Of a stretch of DNA of 64,000 nt, positions 55,601-64,000 are shown piece by piece. How positions within the stretch are numbered: position 1 is the stretch's first letter; each line of letters starts with the position of its first letter. The position numbers and the translations under genes are program-made. The DNA is from JAAZKI01 sp012799905 (GTDB lineage: Bacteria > Verrucomicrobiota > Lentisphaeria > Oligosphaerales > Oligosphaeraceae): NCBI GenBank assembly GCA_050949415.1, contig JBMNFR010000002.1, positions 1-64,000 on the forward strand, written 5' to 3'. A model generated the notes under the pieces. That model was not told the DNA's origin. It ran no database searches and was given only the letters and a program-made list of their open reading frames with translations.

Positions 55601-57044
55601 TGCCTTCCCCACGCTGACTTTCCAAGCCCGCATACCTGCCGGCATCGAAATCAACCTCATCGTCATCGCCAATCAACAGACCTTTGAAATCGGTCTGACT
55701 GGGGTGGACAAAACCTGGCCGAAAATCGGCCAAGTCGATGGTTTCAAGCAAGACAATACCTGGCAGCGAGTCGTCATTCCGCTGGCTGCCTGGCTGCAAC
55801 CGCGTTTCTCGGACAAGCCGGTCATTGTCGAAGCAATAGCTTTGGCTGACAGTCGGCGCATGTCCTCGTATCAGCGCCGAGCCTTCTGGATTGACGACTT
55901 CCAGCTGGCGCCAGCGATGGCGCCGGCCACGGTCATGTCCCTGCACAGCGCCAATCCTGCCAACCCAGTCACCGCATTCCAGGTCGTGGCTGACAATGCC
56001 CCTACGACCTCGACCGACCAGGCCGAAACGCGCACTGGAGACACCCTGACCCTCCAAGACCTGCCGGCCAAGGCCGAATGGCTGCACATCACCCCGCATT
56101 TTCAAAACGGCCTCCCAGGCAGAACCAGACACGTGCGCATCCAAAAAGTCGATGCTGTTGACGCGACCCTGCCAACCCTGAAGCCTACGCCAGTTGACCC
56201 AGCCCCCCAGGCGCCCTACATCTCCTATATCCCTTCCGACCGCCTGTGCCGCAACACCTTCGAAGTCGCCCCCGGAGCCTTGGAGACTAACGCCGACTTT
56301 GGCGAGCTCGCGATCCGCCGGGAAGCCTGGGTTCTGCGCACCGAACACCACAGCGCTACGGGCACCGCCTCGGCTGAACTGGTCAACCTGGACGACAGCG
56401 GCTTCTGCTCCATTTACCTCCGCAAGCCGGCCTGGGACCCGCAGCGTTGGCCTTGCGTCGCCTTTGACTATATGTTCGCCCAGTCCGGCTGCAATCTCAA
56501 CCTGACTCTCCTGGTCAATGGCGCCATGACCGTGGTGGAATGGACCGGTCCCAATGGCGCCAACAACCACTTCGCTCCCGGCATTGTCGGCAAGACACCG
56601 TATGCCAAGCAAGACCAACAATGGCATCAGACCAGCTTCAACCTTCTGGAAATGCTGCAGCAAACCCGCTTTACCAAGACAGGCGTGCCAGTTGGTCTGG
56701 AAGCATACGAACTGGCGACGTGGGCCACCCGACACCACGGCAGCGGCTATGAAAACCCTCACGACGCCCGCGTTTACTTTGACAACTTCACCATCTTTTC
56801 CGAAAAAGGCCGCGACCCCGCCTTTGAATGGAAAGTGCCAGGCGCGCCGCCGCCCATTGCCGGCTACTCAGTCCTCTTTGACCAGACGGCGGACTCGACT
56901 CCGCCTGAACAAATCACTGTCAAGGAAGCGCGCATGGCCTACCACGACGTTGCGCCCGGACAGTGGTTCTTCCACGTCCGCGCTGTCTCTGATTCCGGCG
57001 CCTGGGGGCCGAAGGCCACGTGCGCCATCACTATCCGGGAATAA
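52658..57044 (+). pseudogene. Large secreted beta-sandwich protein, one-base frameshift
   Basis: Two frames make one protein of about 1460 residues. The first (52658-54127 in frame) has a Sec leader (RSIFLFIVTAFLLAIPASIA) and a LamG/DUF1080-like sandwich (SQWEAIQGEFMV, WGITFGWLDRNNYHLFAV). At about 54008 one extra base shifts the frame after ASGNIPEK. Removing it gives ISELTAAANADGAIVLTVNG, followed by AAPLEGTPQRAHFSF-type sandwich regions, several jelly-roll-like domains (residues 640-1250) and a fibronectin-like end (YHDVAPGQWFFHVRAVSDSG). Two long in-frame parts support a single original gene. A sequencing error is possible. A cell-surface carbohydrate-binding role is inferred. Confidence 0.75.
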
Positions 57045-57065
57045 TCCAGCCGGCATGACAGTGAT

Positions 57066-57785
57066 TCAATCGCGGTCAGGATATGGCACTATCCCGCGCC
57101 CTAGGACATTGCCCACCCACTCAATGTACCATGGGGGCGCATCGCTGAGGCAAGGCGCTGCCAGGAAATCATAGAGTCCCCGGGTTTCGACATGGCCGTC
57201 GACAAATACGACGTTGACTTGTCCGGAGTGGCGGTTAGCGCCCTCGGCTCGACTTCGCCAGTCCAGGTCGAGCTCTTCCATCAGGTTGACCCAATTGTTA
57301 GCACCGTAAATGATGCACGGGTCACCACTGTCAAAGACCAGGTACCCGGCGGAAGGCTGCGTGATATGCGCGGTCAGGCTGCCGCGGTTGCCCTGGGTGC
57401 CGTCGTAGTTCCAGCCATAGTTGCCGTCATACAAATGGCATGCTGTTCGCGTCGGCTCAGGCGCTTCGTCCGGACTTTCCGGGCATGACAGCACTTCGGT
57501 GTCTCCGTAGTACGGCAGCATATACCACGCCCAGTTGAGTCCGCCATGCACATACCGGTCTTTCGCATAGGGCGGCAGCCGATGTCGGAAATCATACGAA
57601 TACAACACAAAGGATGTGCACAGCTGCTTCAGGTTGCTGGTGCACGACACCCGCCTGGCCTGACCATGCGCCTTCTGAGCCGCCGGCAACAGCATTGAAG
57701 CCATAATCATGATGACAGCAATGACAACCAACATCTCAAGCAAAGTGAAAAAAGACCCCGGGCTAAAATAATTTCGGACAGCCAT
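57066..57785 (-). CDS. DUF1559-like pseudopilin
   Basis: This 239-residue protein begins MAVRNYFSPGSFFTLLEMLV, the prepilin cleavage site followed by a hydrophobic helix. Then come KAHGQARRVSCTSNLKQLCT and DFRHRLPPYAKDRY, and an end with ANRHSGQVNVVFVDGHVETR, the H-x9-DG signature of the family. The start at 57785 has AAGGAG nine bases upstream. It is transcribed toward the secreted beta-sandwich gene. It is likely processed by the type II secretion prepilin peptidase. Its frame is intact, unlike the related gene at 46331. Confidence 0.85.
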   Translation of the reverse strand: MAVRNYFSPGSFFTLLEMLVVIAVIMIMASMLLPAAQKAHGQARRVSCTSNLKQLCTSFVLYSYDFRHRLPPYAKDRYVHGGLNWAWYMLPYYGDTEVLSCPESPDEAPEPTRTACHLYDGNYGWNYDGTQGNRGSLTAHITQPSAGYLVFDSGDPCIIYGANNWVNLMEELDLDWRSRAEGANRHSGQVNVVFVDGHVETRGLYDFLAAPCLSDAPPWYIEWVGNVLGRGIVPYPDRD

Positions 57786-58456
57786 ATAAATCTGCTCCTT
57801 TCCAACTGGAGATTGAACCGGCACACCACAGCGGACAATCCCCAAATTAAACGGAAAAAAGCAAACGTCAAATGGCAAAGGAAAGTATCATAAAAAGTCA
57901 TAACCTATTGTAAATAAGCATAAATATGACTATGGAAACACAGCGGAAAAAGATTGCTTCCCAAGGCGTTCGGATGCTTTGATGCGAGGACAGAACGGCG
58001 AGAGCAGCGAGGCAAGATACTGTTGCTTTATCCGCAGATGACGCAGATGACGCAGATTTTTTTAGGGTGGTTGTACAGGGAAACTAGCCGCGAAGCGGCA
58101 AAGGCCCCAACGGGGCCGTCAGAACACAGCCCAGGGCAAGCACGCCGGAGGCGGGCGCAGCCCTGGGTGAGGTGAAATAAAGTGGTTGTACAGGGAAACT
58201 AGCCGCGAAGCGGCAAAGGCCCCAACGGGGCCGTCAGAACACAGCCCGGGGCAAGCACGCCGGAGGCGGGCGCAGCCCTGGGTGAGGTGAAATAAATTGG
58301 ATGGTTGTCGCGCTGCGTAACCTGATTTCATGGGCGAGGGGGCTAGGGCTAATGCGGCGAGGCGTAGCTGCTTGGGTGCTGCTGTTTTACCTCTGTTCAG
58401 TGCCCGGGCTTTAGCCCGGGGCGGCGCTGATTTGAACCACCTACGGTACGGCGCTT
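57786..58456. repeat. Spacer with two 115-bp tandem units and GCAGATGAC run
   Basis: TATCCGCAGATGACGCAGAT (58029-58048) is followed by two 115-bp units (58067-58181 and 58182-58296). They are identical except for CCCAGGG/CCCGGGG. Each has the inverted pair CCC-GGGC...GCCCTGGG. A GCCCGGGCT-TT-AGCCCGGGG palindrome is at 58402-58422. No gene is seen. Confidence 0.85.
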
Positions 58457-59374
58457 TCACTGCTTTGGGGCATCGACAGATAGAAATATGGCGTCGCCGG
58501 GACTGTTGACGCGGATGCCGAGGAAATTGCCGACTCCGGCCGACTCGCAGAGCGTCTGCCCTGGGGCAATTTCATGCAGTCCAGGACGGGCGAGATGGTT
58601 GTGCCGGATCGGCGCCAGGGGATACCAATTCGTGAATGGCACCCGGAGCTGCCCGCCATGAGCGTGCCCGGAAAATGCTACGGTCCAGGCAAATTTCTGC
58701 AAATACATCAGAATCGCATCCGGATTATGCACCAGCAGCAAAGTCGGCACCGCCCAGGCGTCAGCGTCCTCTTTCAATGCCAAGCATTTTTCCGGCGCCA
58801 GGTCTGATTTCCAGAAATCGCCGACTCCGACCAGGCGCAGCTCCTGGCCATTTACCGTCACGTTGACGGCTTCATTGACCAGCACGACGACCCCGCACTG
58901 GCGCAAATCGCGGAGCAAATCCTGCTGGTCGATTTTATAGTCGTGGTTGCCCAGGCAGGCATACGTAGGCATCAAGCTGCATAGTTCTGACAACAGCCCC
59001 ATCGCCTCGACACGGCGCGGCACCGAGAGCGGCAGTTCAAAATCTCCGGTCAGCACAGCCAAGTCAGCACCGCGTTCACGGGCGGTCTCCACGACTCGGT
59101 ACAGGCGTTGCACGGCCAGGCGCCCCTGGCTGAGGTGCAAGTCGCTGATATGCAGAATTCGCAACGGTCCTGCCGCCGGTTGCAGCGCATTGCCAGCCAG
59201 GCGCTCTGTTCGAAAGACAAACTTGGGCGGCCAGACCAGGCGCAGCAGCCATACAATCGGTGCAGCCAGGAGAGGACAAAGGCTGCGGCCGATGCACTGC
59301 CACCTAGTCAGGCAGCTGCGCACGAGCGCCTCGTCCACCTTGCCGCTGGATGATGATGCCTCAAGCTTGGGCAC
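58457..59374 (-). CDS. Membrane-anchored metallophosphoesterase (YaeI/LpxG-like)
   Basis: This 305-residue protein has one hydrophobic segment (about residues 29-48) and then the calcineurin-like motifs in order: HISDLHLS (about 74), LTGDFE (about 108), LGNHDYK (about 140), LLVHNPD (about 215) and FSGHAHGGQ (about 235). These bind two metal ions. Members such as YaeI and LpxG act on phosphodiesters, including UDP-diacylglucosamine in lipid A synthesis; the substrate here is open. It starts with GTG 10 bp after the uxaC stop, so it is probably the second gene of the uxaC operon, although the two functions are unrelated. Confidence 0.85.
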   Translation of the reverse strand: MPKLEASSSSGKVDEALVRSCLTRWQCIGRSLCPLLAAPIVWLLRLVWPPKFVFRTERLAGNALQPAAGPLRILHISDLHLSQGRLAVQRLYRVVETARERGADLAVLTGDFELPLSVPRRVEAMGLLSELCSLMPTYACLGNHDYKIDQQDLLRDLRQCGVVVLVNEAVNVTVNGQELRLVGVGDFWKSDLAPEKCLALKEDADAWAVPTLLLVHNPDAILMYLQKFAWTVAFSGHAHGGQLRVPFTNWYPLAPIRHNHLARPGLHEIAPGQTLCESAGVGNFLGIRVNSPGDAIFLSVDAPKQ

Positions 59375-59384
59375 GGCGACTTAA

Positions 59385-60755
59385 TCAAAATCCAAACAGC
59401 TGCTTGGGACGGTCGTAGGACAAGTGTCGAGCCAGGCGCTCCGCTGGCCCCATTGGCATCCGACCCAAATCAACCATAGACCCCAAGACGTGCGCCAAGG
59501 TTCGCCGGAACATCTCATGGCGTGAGCCGTAAGACAGGATTTTGCGCGAATCCGACACCATACCAGCCATGTTGCTCAACGCGTCCACAGAGCTGACATA
59601 TTCAAGCTGCGTCTTCATGCCGATGAACGAGTCGTTCAGCCACCAGGCCAGCCCCAGGCTGACATGGTAGCCAAATGCGCGCGTCAGCTGCGCCAACGTC
59701 GCATTATGAATCGGATTCATGTTGTAGAGAACCACTTTCAAGCGGTTGTCGAAACGGTTCAGCAGGGGCAGCAGCGGCGTGACATAATCGGTCAGGTGGT
59801 CCGAAATATCGCCGCCGACGTCAGCGCCCAGTTCCCGCAGCAGGGAATCGCGAACGTCGCGGACTGCTCCGATGTGGATTTGGAAAACCCAACCCTTGGC
59901 AGCGTCAAGCTCGGCCATTTCATTGAGGAAGTAGGACATATAAGCGATAGTCTCAGCCTCGCTGATGGCCTTGCCTTCGCGGGCGCGCATGAACGCCTCA
60001 TTGGCGGATTCAGGCGACACCTGGTAGGCATAGGGCACGTTCACGCCGTGGTCACTTGCCCGGCAGCCCATTTCAGCAAAGAAGTTATGGGCTGCACGCA
60101 ACGCTGCCATCATGTCTTGCAGGCAATGGAACGTCATGTTCCAGCGTTTTTCCAAGGCCGTGACATATTCTGGCCAGTCCTTTTTGAAGATGTTCATGGC
60201 CCGGTCAGGACGGAAGGTCGGCCGCACCACTCCGGCCAGGGGAGAAGATTGCAGGGCGCGGTGGTATTCCAGGGTGTCGACCGGGTCATCCGTCGAACAC
60301 ATCACTTCAACCCCCATCTGGCGAATCAAATTCTGCTGAGACATCTCCGGGCGGCTCAAAATAGCCACGCCCTTGTCCCAGATCGCCTTGGCGTTCGCAG
60401 CGCAGATTTCCTCTTCAATGCCCAGTCGGCGTTTCAAATCAAGATGAATCCACTCATAGGTCGGATTGCCGACGAGCAGCTCGAAGGCCCCGGCCATAGC
60501 GATCCATTTTTCCTCGTTGCTGACCTCATTGCTGGTCAGGAACCGTTCTTCGACGCCGCACTTGCGCATACATTCCCAGACATAGTGGTCGGTCGCCCCT
60601 TCAGCCTCCCAGAGGTCGGTGAAGCAGCGGTCTTCGCTCAACGCCTTGACATCGCAGTGGTTGTGCGCGTCGATGATAGGCAGGTCGCGGATTCCTGCAT
60701 AAATCGCTTCCGAAGTCGGGCCGTTCAACAAATACTTCTCGTCCAAAAATGCCAT
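59385..60755 (-). CDS. uxaC: Glucuronate (uronate) isomerase
   Basis: This 456-residue protein shows UxaC features throughout: LPIIDAHNHCDVKALSEDRC near residue 28 with the metal His residues, then FTDLWEAEGATDHYVWECMR, EVMCSTDDPVDTLEYHRAL, the PTFRPDRAMNIFKKDW region, VFQIHIGAVRDV and the C-terminal LGLAWWLNDSFIGMKTQLEY. The enzyme converts D-glucuronate or D-galacturonate to D-fructuronate or D-tagaturonate, the first step in pectin monomer use. Length is normal. The metallophosphoesterase follows 10 bp downstream. Confidence 0.95.
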   Translation of the reverse strand: MAFLDEKYLLNGPTSEAIYAGIRDLPIIDAHNHCDVKALSEDRCFTDLWEAEGATDHYVWECMRKCGVEERFLTSNEVSNEEKWIAMAGAFELLVGNPTYEWIHLDLKRRLGIEEEICAANAKAIWDKGVAILSRPEMSQQNLIRQMGVEVMCSTDDPVDTLEYHRALQSSPLAGVVRPTFRPDRAMNIFKKDWPEYVTALEKRWNMTFHCLQDMMAALRAAHNFFAEMGCRASDHGVNVPYAYQVSPESANEAFMRAREGKAISEAETIAYMSYFLNEMAELDAAKGWVFQIHIGAVRDVRDSLLRELGADVGGDISDHLTDYVTPLLPLLNRFDNRLKVVLYNMNPIHNATLAQLTRAFGYHVSLGLAWWLNDSFIGMKTQLEYVSSVDALSNMAGMVSDSRKILSYGSRHEMFRRTLAHVLGSMVDLGRMPMGPAERLARHLSYDRPKQLFGF

Positions 60756-60834
60756 AATATTTCTCAGGGGGTTGGGGTTTGTCTTTCCTTCGGTCTGGGC
60801 AGAGACTAGGTTCAGGCGAGGCTATCAGCAGCCA

Positions 60835-60868
60835 AAGGGGCGTCCGTCCTGCTGACGAACGCCCCTGC
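60835..60868 (-). terminator. Hairpin after the Gfo/Idh/MocA gene
   Basis: On the minus strand AGGGGCGTTCGTC pairs with GACGGACGCCCCT and is followed by TTT. It lies just after the stop of the oxidoreductase gene. Confidence 0.6.
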
Positions 60869-60875
60869 AGCTACT

Positions 60876-61940
60876 TCATTGCATCGGTTCGTTGCAGACG
60901 GGGATGATCTTGCCTGAGGCAGAGGATTCCATGCAGGCGACGACTGTCGCCAGGGCCTTGTAGCCCTTCAGCCCGTCAAACGGCGGGTCAATGTCATCCA
61001 AAATGCAGTCGACGAACATGTCCGGAATGCCGCTGTTGACCTGGGCGGTGTTGGTGGCGACCGCACCGACCTTGTACTTAGCCGCCGAGCCATCCGCCAT
61101 TTCGACCTCGACCTGATAATCGGGATCAGCGCCCAGGATCATACGACCCTTGGTGCCATACAGGATGGTCACGTTGTCTTCCTGGCCATAGTAGGTCCAG
61201 CTGGCGGTCAACTGCCCAAGCACGCCATTGGCCATGCGCAGAATGCAGACCGCATTATCTTCAACTGTGATGGGCTTGCCTTTTTCATTCTTCTTGTCCA
61301 GGGTGGCGGCAAAGGCGCCGACCTCAACGATGTCAGTCCCCAGCAGCCAGGGCAGGAGATACGCCTTATGCACGCCCAAATCGCCCATGCTGCCGACATA
61401 CGCTTTTTCCTTTTTGAAAAACCAGGTATGAGGGCCATTATCCTGGGACCAAGTCTCCGGGCCGCCGTGACCAAAGGAGCTGCGGAAGGTCAGCACCTTG
61501 CCGATCACGCCTTCTTTCAGCAGCTGACGCGCCTTGAGGTGCGGCGCCATCAGGCACTGGTTGTGGCCGATCATCAGTTTCTTGCCAGCCTTTTTTGCGG
61601 CGGCGATCATGGCGGAGGCGTCTTTCAAGTTGGTCGCCATCGGCTTCTCGCACAGAACGTGCTTGCCGGCTTCCAAGGCGGCAATCGTCAAGCGGGCGTG
61701 TTCACTGTTTGGAGTCGCAACGATAATTGCATCCAAATCCTTGTGGTTGATGACCGCTTTCTCACTGGCAGCCACCTTGCCGCCATACAACTTCACAAAG
61801 TATTCCGCCCGTTCCTTGATTGGGTCGTAGACGGTCACCAACTCGGCATCCGGGTTCTGTGACAACTCCAACCCATGCCGGAACAAGGCAATGCTGCCTG
61901 CACCCAAAAGACCAATCCGAACTTTTTCCTCTGTAGCCAT
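60876..61940 (-). CDS. Gfo/Idh/MocA-family oxidoreductase
   Basis: This 354-residue NAD(P)-dependent oxidoreductase has the N-terminal Rossmann motif IGLLGAGSIALFRHG and the nucleotide-binding IIVATPNSEHARL. The family EKP motif in CEKPMATN is near residue 97. The long HxxxD-type segment around GSMGDLGVHKAYLLPWLLG carries the substrate His. Start 61940: CAGGAG lies seven bases upstream, and the ATG at 61946 is too close. It could act on uronate, inositol or amino sugars; the substrate cannot be read. It lies upstream of uxaC on the same strand but is separated by a 120-bp spacer with a terminator. Confidence 0.9.
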   Translation of the reverse strand: MATEEKVRIGLLGAGSIALFRHGLELSQNPDAELVTVYDPIKERAEYFVKLYGGKVAASEKAVINHKDLDAIIVATPNSEHARLTIAALEAGKHVLCEKPMATNLKDASAMIAAAKKAGKKLMIGHNQCLMAPHLKARQLLKEGVIGKVLTFRSSFGHGGPETWSQDNGPHTWFFKKEKAYVGSMGDLGVHKAYLLPWLLGTDIVEVGAFAATLDKKNEKGKPITVEDNAVCILRMANGVLGQLTASWTYYGQEDNVTILYGTKGRMILGADPDYQVEVEMADGSAAKYKVGAVATNTAQVNSGIPDMFVDCILDDIDPPFDGLKGYKALATVVACMESSASGKIIPVCNEPMQ

Positions 61941-62554
61941 GTGCATACTCCTGATGTCTTTGCCTGAGCTGTTCTGTTGCCAAACACCGGCGCGCGGGCG
62001 CCGCCTCCGTAGTCAAGTTATTAGAATAATGTCCACTACAGATAAATCAACCGGGAAGAGGCTTTTTTCGCGCACAACCGAGCTGGGTAATGGGGGAGAA
62101 CTGTTGTTTTATCCGCAGATTACGCTGATGACGCAGATTTTTTTAGGGTGTGTCGAGTACGAGGGAAACCAGACGCGCAGCGGCAGAAACGCCAAAAGTG
62201 TGAAGAGCGTAGCGGCGAGGGGCCACCGTCCAGGGGCTAACGTCCACTTCTGTCCAGCGTCCACTCTCCACTACACGTCCACTTCTGTCCACACCGTCCA
62301 TCGTCTACTAACGTCCATTAAAGTCGCACTAACGTCCATTGCTCCACTAAAATGCTTTTAGCCTAGATGCCGGCAACTCTGCAGCTTGCCTGGACTCCGA
62401 AAGGCACTCAGATCAGGTGCCCCCATTGCGAGGCCCGCCTAGAAACAGCCAGCAGCAGTTGAATTTGATTGCGGCGCGAATTATGTTATACATCGCCATC
62501 GCTGGAGATTTTTGTCTCGGCCGGCAGTCCATTTCGCCAATGCGGAGGAAAACC
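61941..62554. other. Divergent spacer with GTCCA element
   Basis: It holds a GCAGATTACGCTGATGACGC nonamer run (62114-62133) and an AGGGTGTGTCGAGTACGAGG segment related to 58060. A dense GTCCA array (62229-62347) is followed by the body GCAGCTTGCCTGGACTCCGA (62380-62399). No gene is seen. Confidence 0.6.
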
Positions 62555-64000
62555 ATGTCTGCTTCAGTTCCCAACAGCCGTTTGGAGGCCACCCGCGCCG
62601 CTCTTGCCGATTTACGGCAGCGGCGACGGCAGGAACTGCTGCTCCTGGCCGTTGCTGGCTGCGCCCTGCCCGTTCTCGTCATTCTGCTGCTGGCCACTCT
62701 TTCTGATCTGGCCTGGCACTTGTCAACCGGCTGGCGCTGGGCTGCCGCTGCTGTCACGGCCGCCACCATGCTGGGCGCGGCAGTCTGGCTGTGCGTCCTG
62801 GCCTGCCGGCGTCTCAACGACCAAGTCATGGCTCTCCTGGTTGAAAAAGCCCGGCCTGATGCTGACAACCGCCTGATCAACGCCATTCAATTCGCTGAAA
62901 GCGGCGAGCAGCCGGAAGAGTTCATCAACGACCTGTTAGCAGAGTCGCCGGTCAAGTTGGAACTTGTCTTGCCGCGTGAATTATACTCGCCGGCGCCTCG
63001 GCGCTGGCTGCGGCGCCTCTATCCAATCGTAGCCCTGGCCTGGCTGGCGCCGCTGCTCATTGCTCCCGGCGCCACTATCATGGCGTGCCTGCGCATCGTC
63101 TTCCCGTTTGCTGCCCTGCAACCTCATGCTGACACAGTCATTGTCGACTTGTCGCCCGGCGACGTCAGCCTCAAGCGTGGGCAAGAGCTGGCCATCGCGG
63201 TTACCCTGACTGGCGCCATCCCTAAGCAAGCCTGGGTCGTCTGGGACAAGGACAGCGCCCAGACTGAAAAACTGCCTCTGGAGCCTGATGCGCAAGGCGT
63301 CTTCACCGGCCGCACTCAGCCATTGTTCGAGACCGGCCGTTACCGCATCATCGCCGGCGATGCCCGCTCCGACTGGTTCACCGCCAGCGTCGCCAACCCG
63401 CCCGGGCTAGTTCGCTGGGAAGCTGCCATCGCACCGCCGAGTCACACCGGCATGCCCACCTACCGCCTGCGTCCAGACACCGAAAACCCGGAAGTTCTCT
63501 GCGGCGCCGCCATTATCCTCGCCGGCCTGGCCACGTCACCCCTGGCCGCCGTGGAAATCCACCAGGGGGACAAAGCCATCGCCACGGCCGCCATCGACGG
63601 GCAACGCCAGTTCACCGTCAAAGGCGACGTCAGCTCAACCGCTCCCCTGCGCCTGCGCCTGCAAGCGCCGGACGGTATGACCGCTGACCACCCACTGCCC
63701 TTTATTTTGATTCCAGACAAATCGCCCACCATCGCCCTGGTTGACACTCCCACCACCCTGACCGTCGCCACCGGCCAAGCCTTCCCGCTGGCCTTCCGCG
63801 CCGAGGATGACTATGGCGTCGCTAAAGTCGGTCTCGAACGCCTGGCTGACAGCGGCCCCCATGAATTAGTCACCGAGGCGAGTCCAGAGACACCCTCGAT
63901 GCGTGTCTTCCCCGGCCGTTTCCTGGTTGATTCGAGCACCTTCAAGACACGCGGCGGCACCGTGCTCCGATTCCGCCTCTGGGCCGAAGACCATGGCGCC
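62555..64000 (+). CDS. DUF4175-like membrane protein (partial, runs off the window)
   Basis: The frame is open from the ATG at 62555 to the last base, 482 codons. GGAGGA lies five bases upstream. Three hydrophobic segments (about residues 28-46, 60-84 and 152-175) precede an extracytoplasmic beta-rich region. NDQVMALLVEKARPDADNRL and INAIQFAESGEQPEEFINDL lie between the membrane segments. The later part has the FRAEDDYGVAKVGLERL segment seen in DUF4175-type proteins. Such proteins often accompany MoxR / VWA membrane complexes. Its 3' part and neighbours are outside the window. Confidence 0.75.
   Translation, partial: MSASVPNSRLEATRAALADLRQRRRQELLLLAVAGCALPVLVILLLATLSDLAWHLSTGWRWAAAAVTAATMLGAAVWLCVLACRRLNDQVMALLVEKARPDADNRLINAIQFAESGEQPEEFINDLLAESPVKLELVLPRELYSPAPRRWLRRLYPIVALAWLAPLLIAPGATIMACLRIVFPFAALQPHADTVIVDLSPGDVSLKRGQELAIAVTLTGAIPKQAWVVWDKDSAQTEKLPLEPDAQGVFTGRTQPLFETGRYRIIAGDARSDWFTASVANPPGLVRWEAAIAPPSHTGMPTYRLRPDTENPEVLCGAAIILAGLATSPLAAVEIHQGDKAIATAAIDGQRQFTVKGDVSSTAPLRLRLQAPDGMTADHPLPFILIPDKSPTIALVDTPTTLTVATGQAFPLAFRAEDDYGVAKVGLERLADSGPHELVTEASPETPSMRVFPGRFLVDSSTFKTRGGTVLRFRLWAEDHGA

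Noticed and set aside
55488..56762. 424-codon minus-strand frame
   Set aside because: Antisense of the large secreted protein; codon pattern and composition are those of a shadow.
62413..62886. Minus-strand frame near the right end
   Set aside because: It overlaps the better supported plus-strand DUF4175-like gene with a strong ribosome-binding site.

Overview
The window looks like chromosomal DNA of a Lentisphaerota (Victivallales-type) bacterium or a close relative in the PVC group. This is inferred from gene content: large secreted glycosidase-like proteins, DUF1559-like pseudopilins with an FTLIE/FTLLE N-terminal helix, a GntR-type repressor with a LacI-like sensor, Sel1-repeat genes, uronate and pectin-type sugar genes, and wide intergenic spaces packed with heptamer and GTCCA simple repeats. 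No 16S rRNA or universal marker is present apart from comM and a tRNA-Leu, so the assignment is tentative.

Layout. 1-0.5 kb: a perfect palindrome and a 24-copy 16-bp array. 0.6-7 kb: two envelope or secreted unknowns, a DUF2157 + GDYXXLXY membrane pair, heptamer satellites and a small membrane protein. 7.6-12.9 kb: a 1757-aa secreted GH42-like multidomain protein. 14-15.6 kb: a HipBA toxin-antitoxin pair. 15.9-16.9 kb: a tandem FCS/TRASH-like zinc-finger protein. 17.2-20.5 kb: a frameshifted ISL3 transposase gene with a group II intron inserted in it. 21-38.2 kb: a minus-strand defence island. In transcription order it holds hsdM-hsdS-hamA-hamB (four genes joined by ATGA overlaps), a RhuM-like fragment, hsdR, a Sel1 gene, an ATPase + PD-(D/E)XK-like pair and two more Sel1 genes. 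38.6-62 kb: carbohydrate genes (GH43, rhamnogalacturonan-lyase-like propeller, TIM-barrel protein, sialidase-like propeller, large secreted beta-sandwich protein, UxaC, Gfo/Idh/MocA), two pseudopilin genes (one frameshifted), a GntR regulator, an IS element and comM/tRNA-Leu. A 998-bp perfect tandem duplication copies the tRNA and the 3' part of comM. 62.5 kb to the end: start of a DUF4175-like membrane protein that runs off the window.

How it works together. The carbohydrate genes fit use of pectin or rhamnogalacturonan-type glycans: side-chain removal (GH43), backbone recognition or lysis, uronate isomerisation (UxaC) and sugar oxidoreduction (Gfo/Idh/MocA), with the GntR repressor as the likely local switch. 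The defence island combines type I restriction with a Hachiman-like HamA nuclease and HamB helicase in one translationally coupled operon, plus a second two-gene ATPase/nuclease-like module among Sel1-repeat genes. That second module is the best candidate for an undescribed system.

Cautions. Three otherwise intact genes carry single-base frameshifts (about 17810, 46900 and 54008). With the perfect 998-bp duplication and the terminal palindrome, assembly or sequencing error must be excluded before biological readings are trusted.
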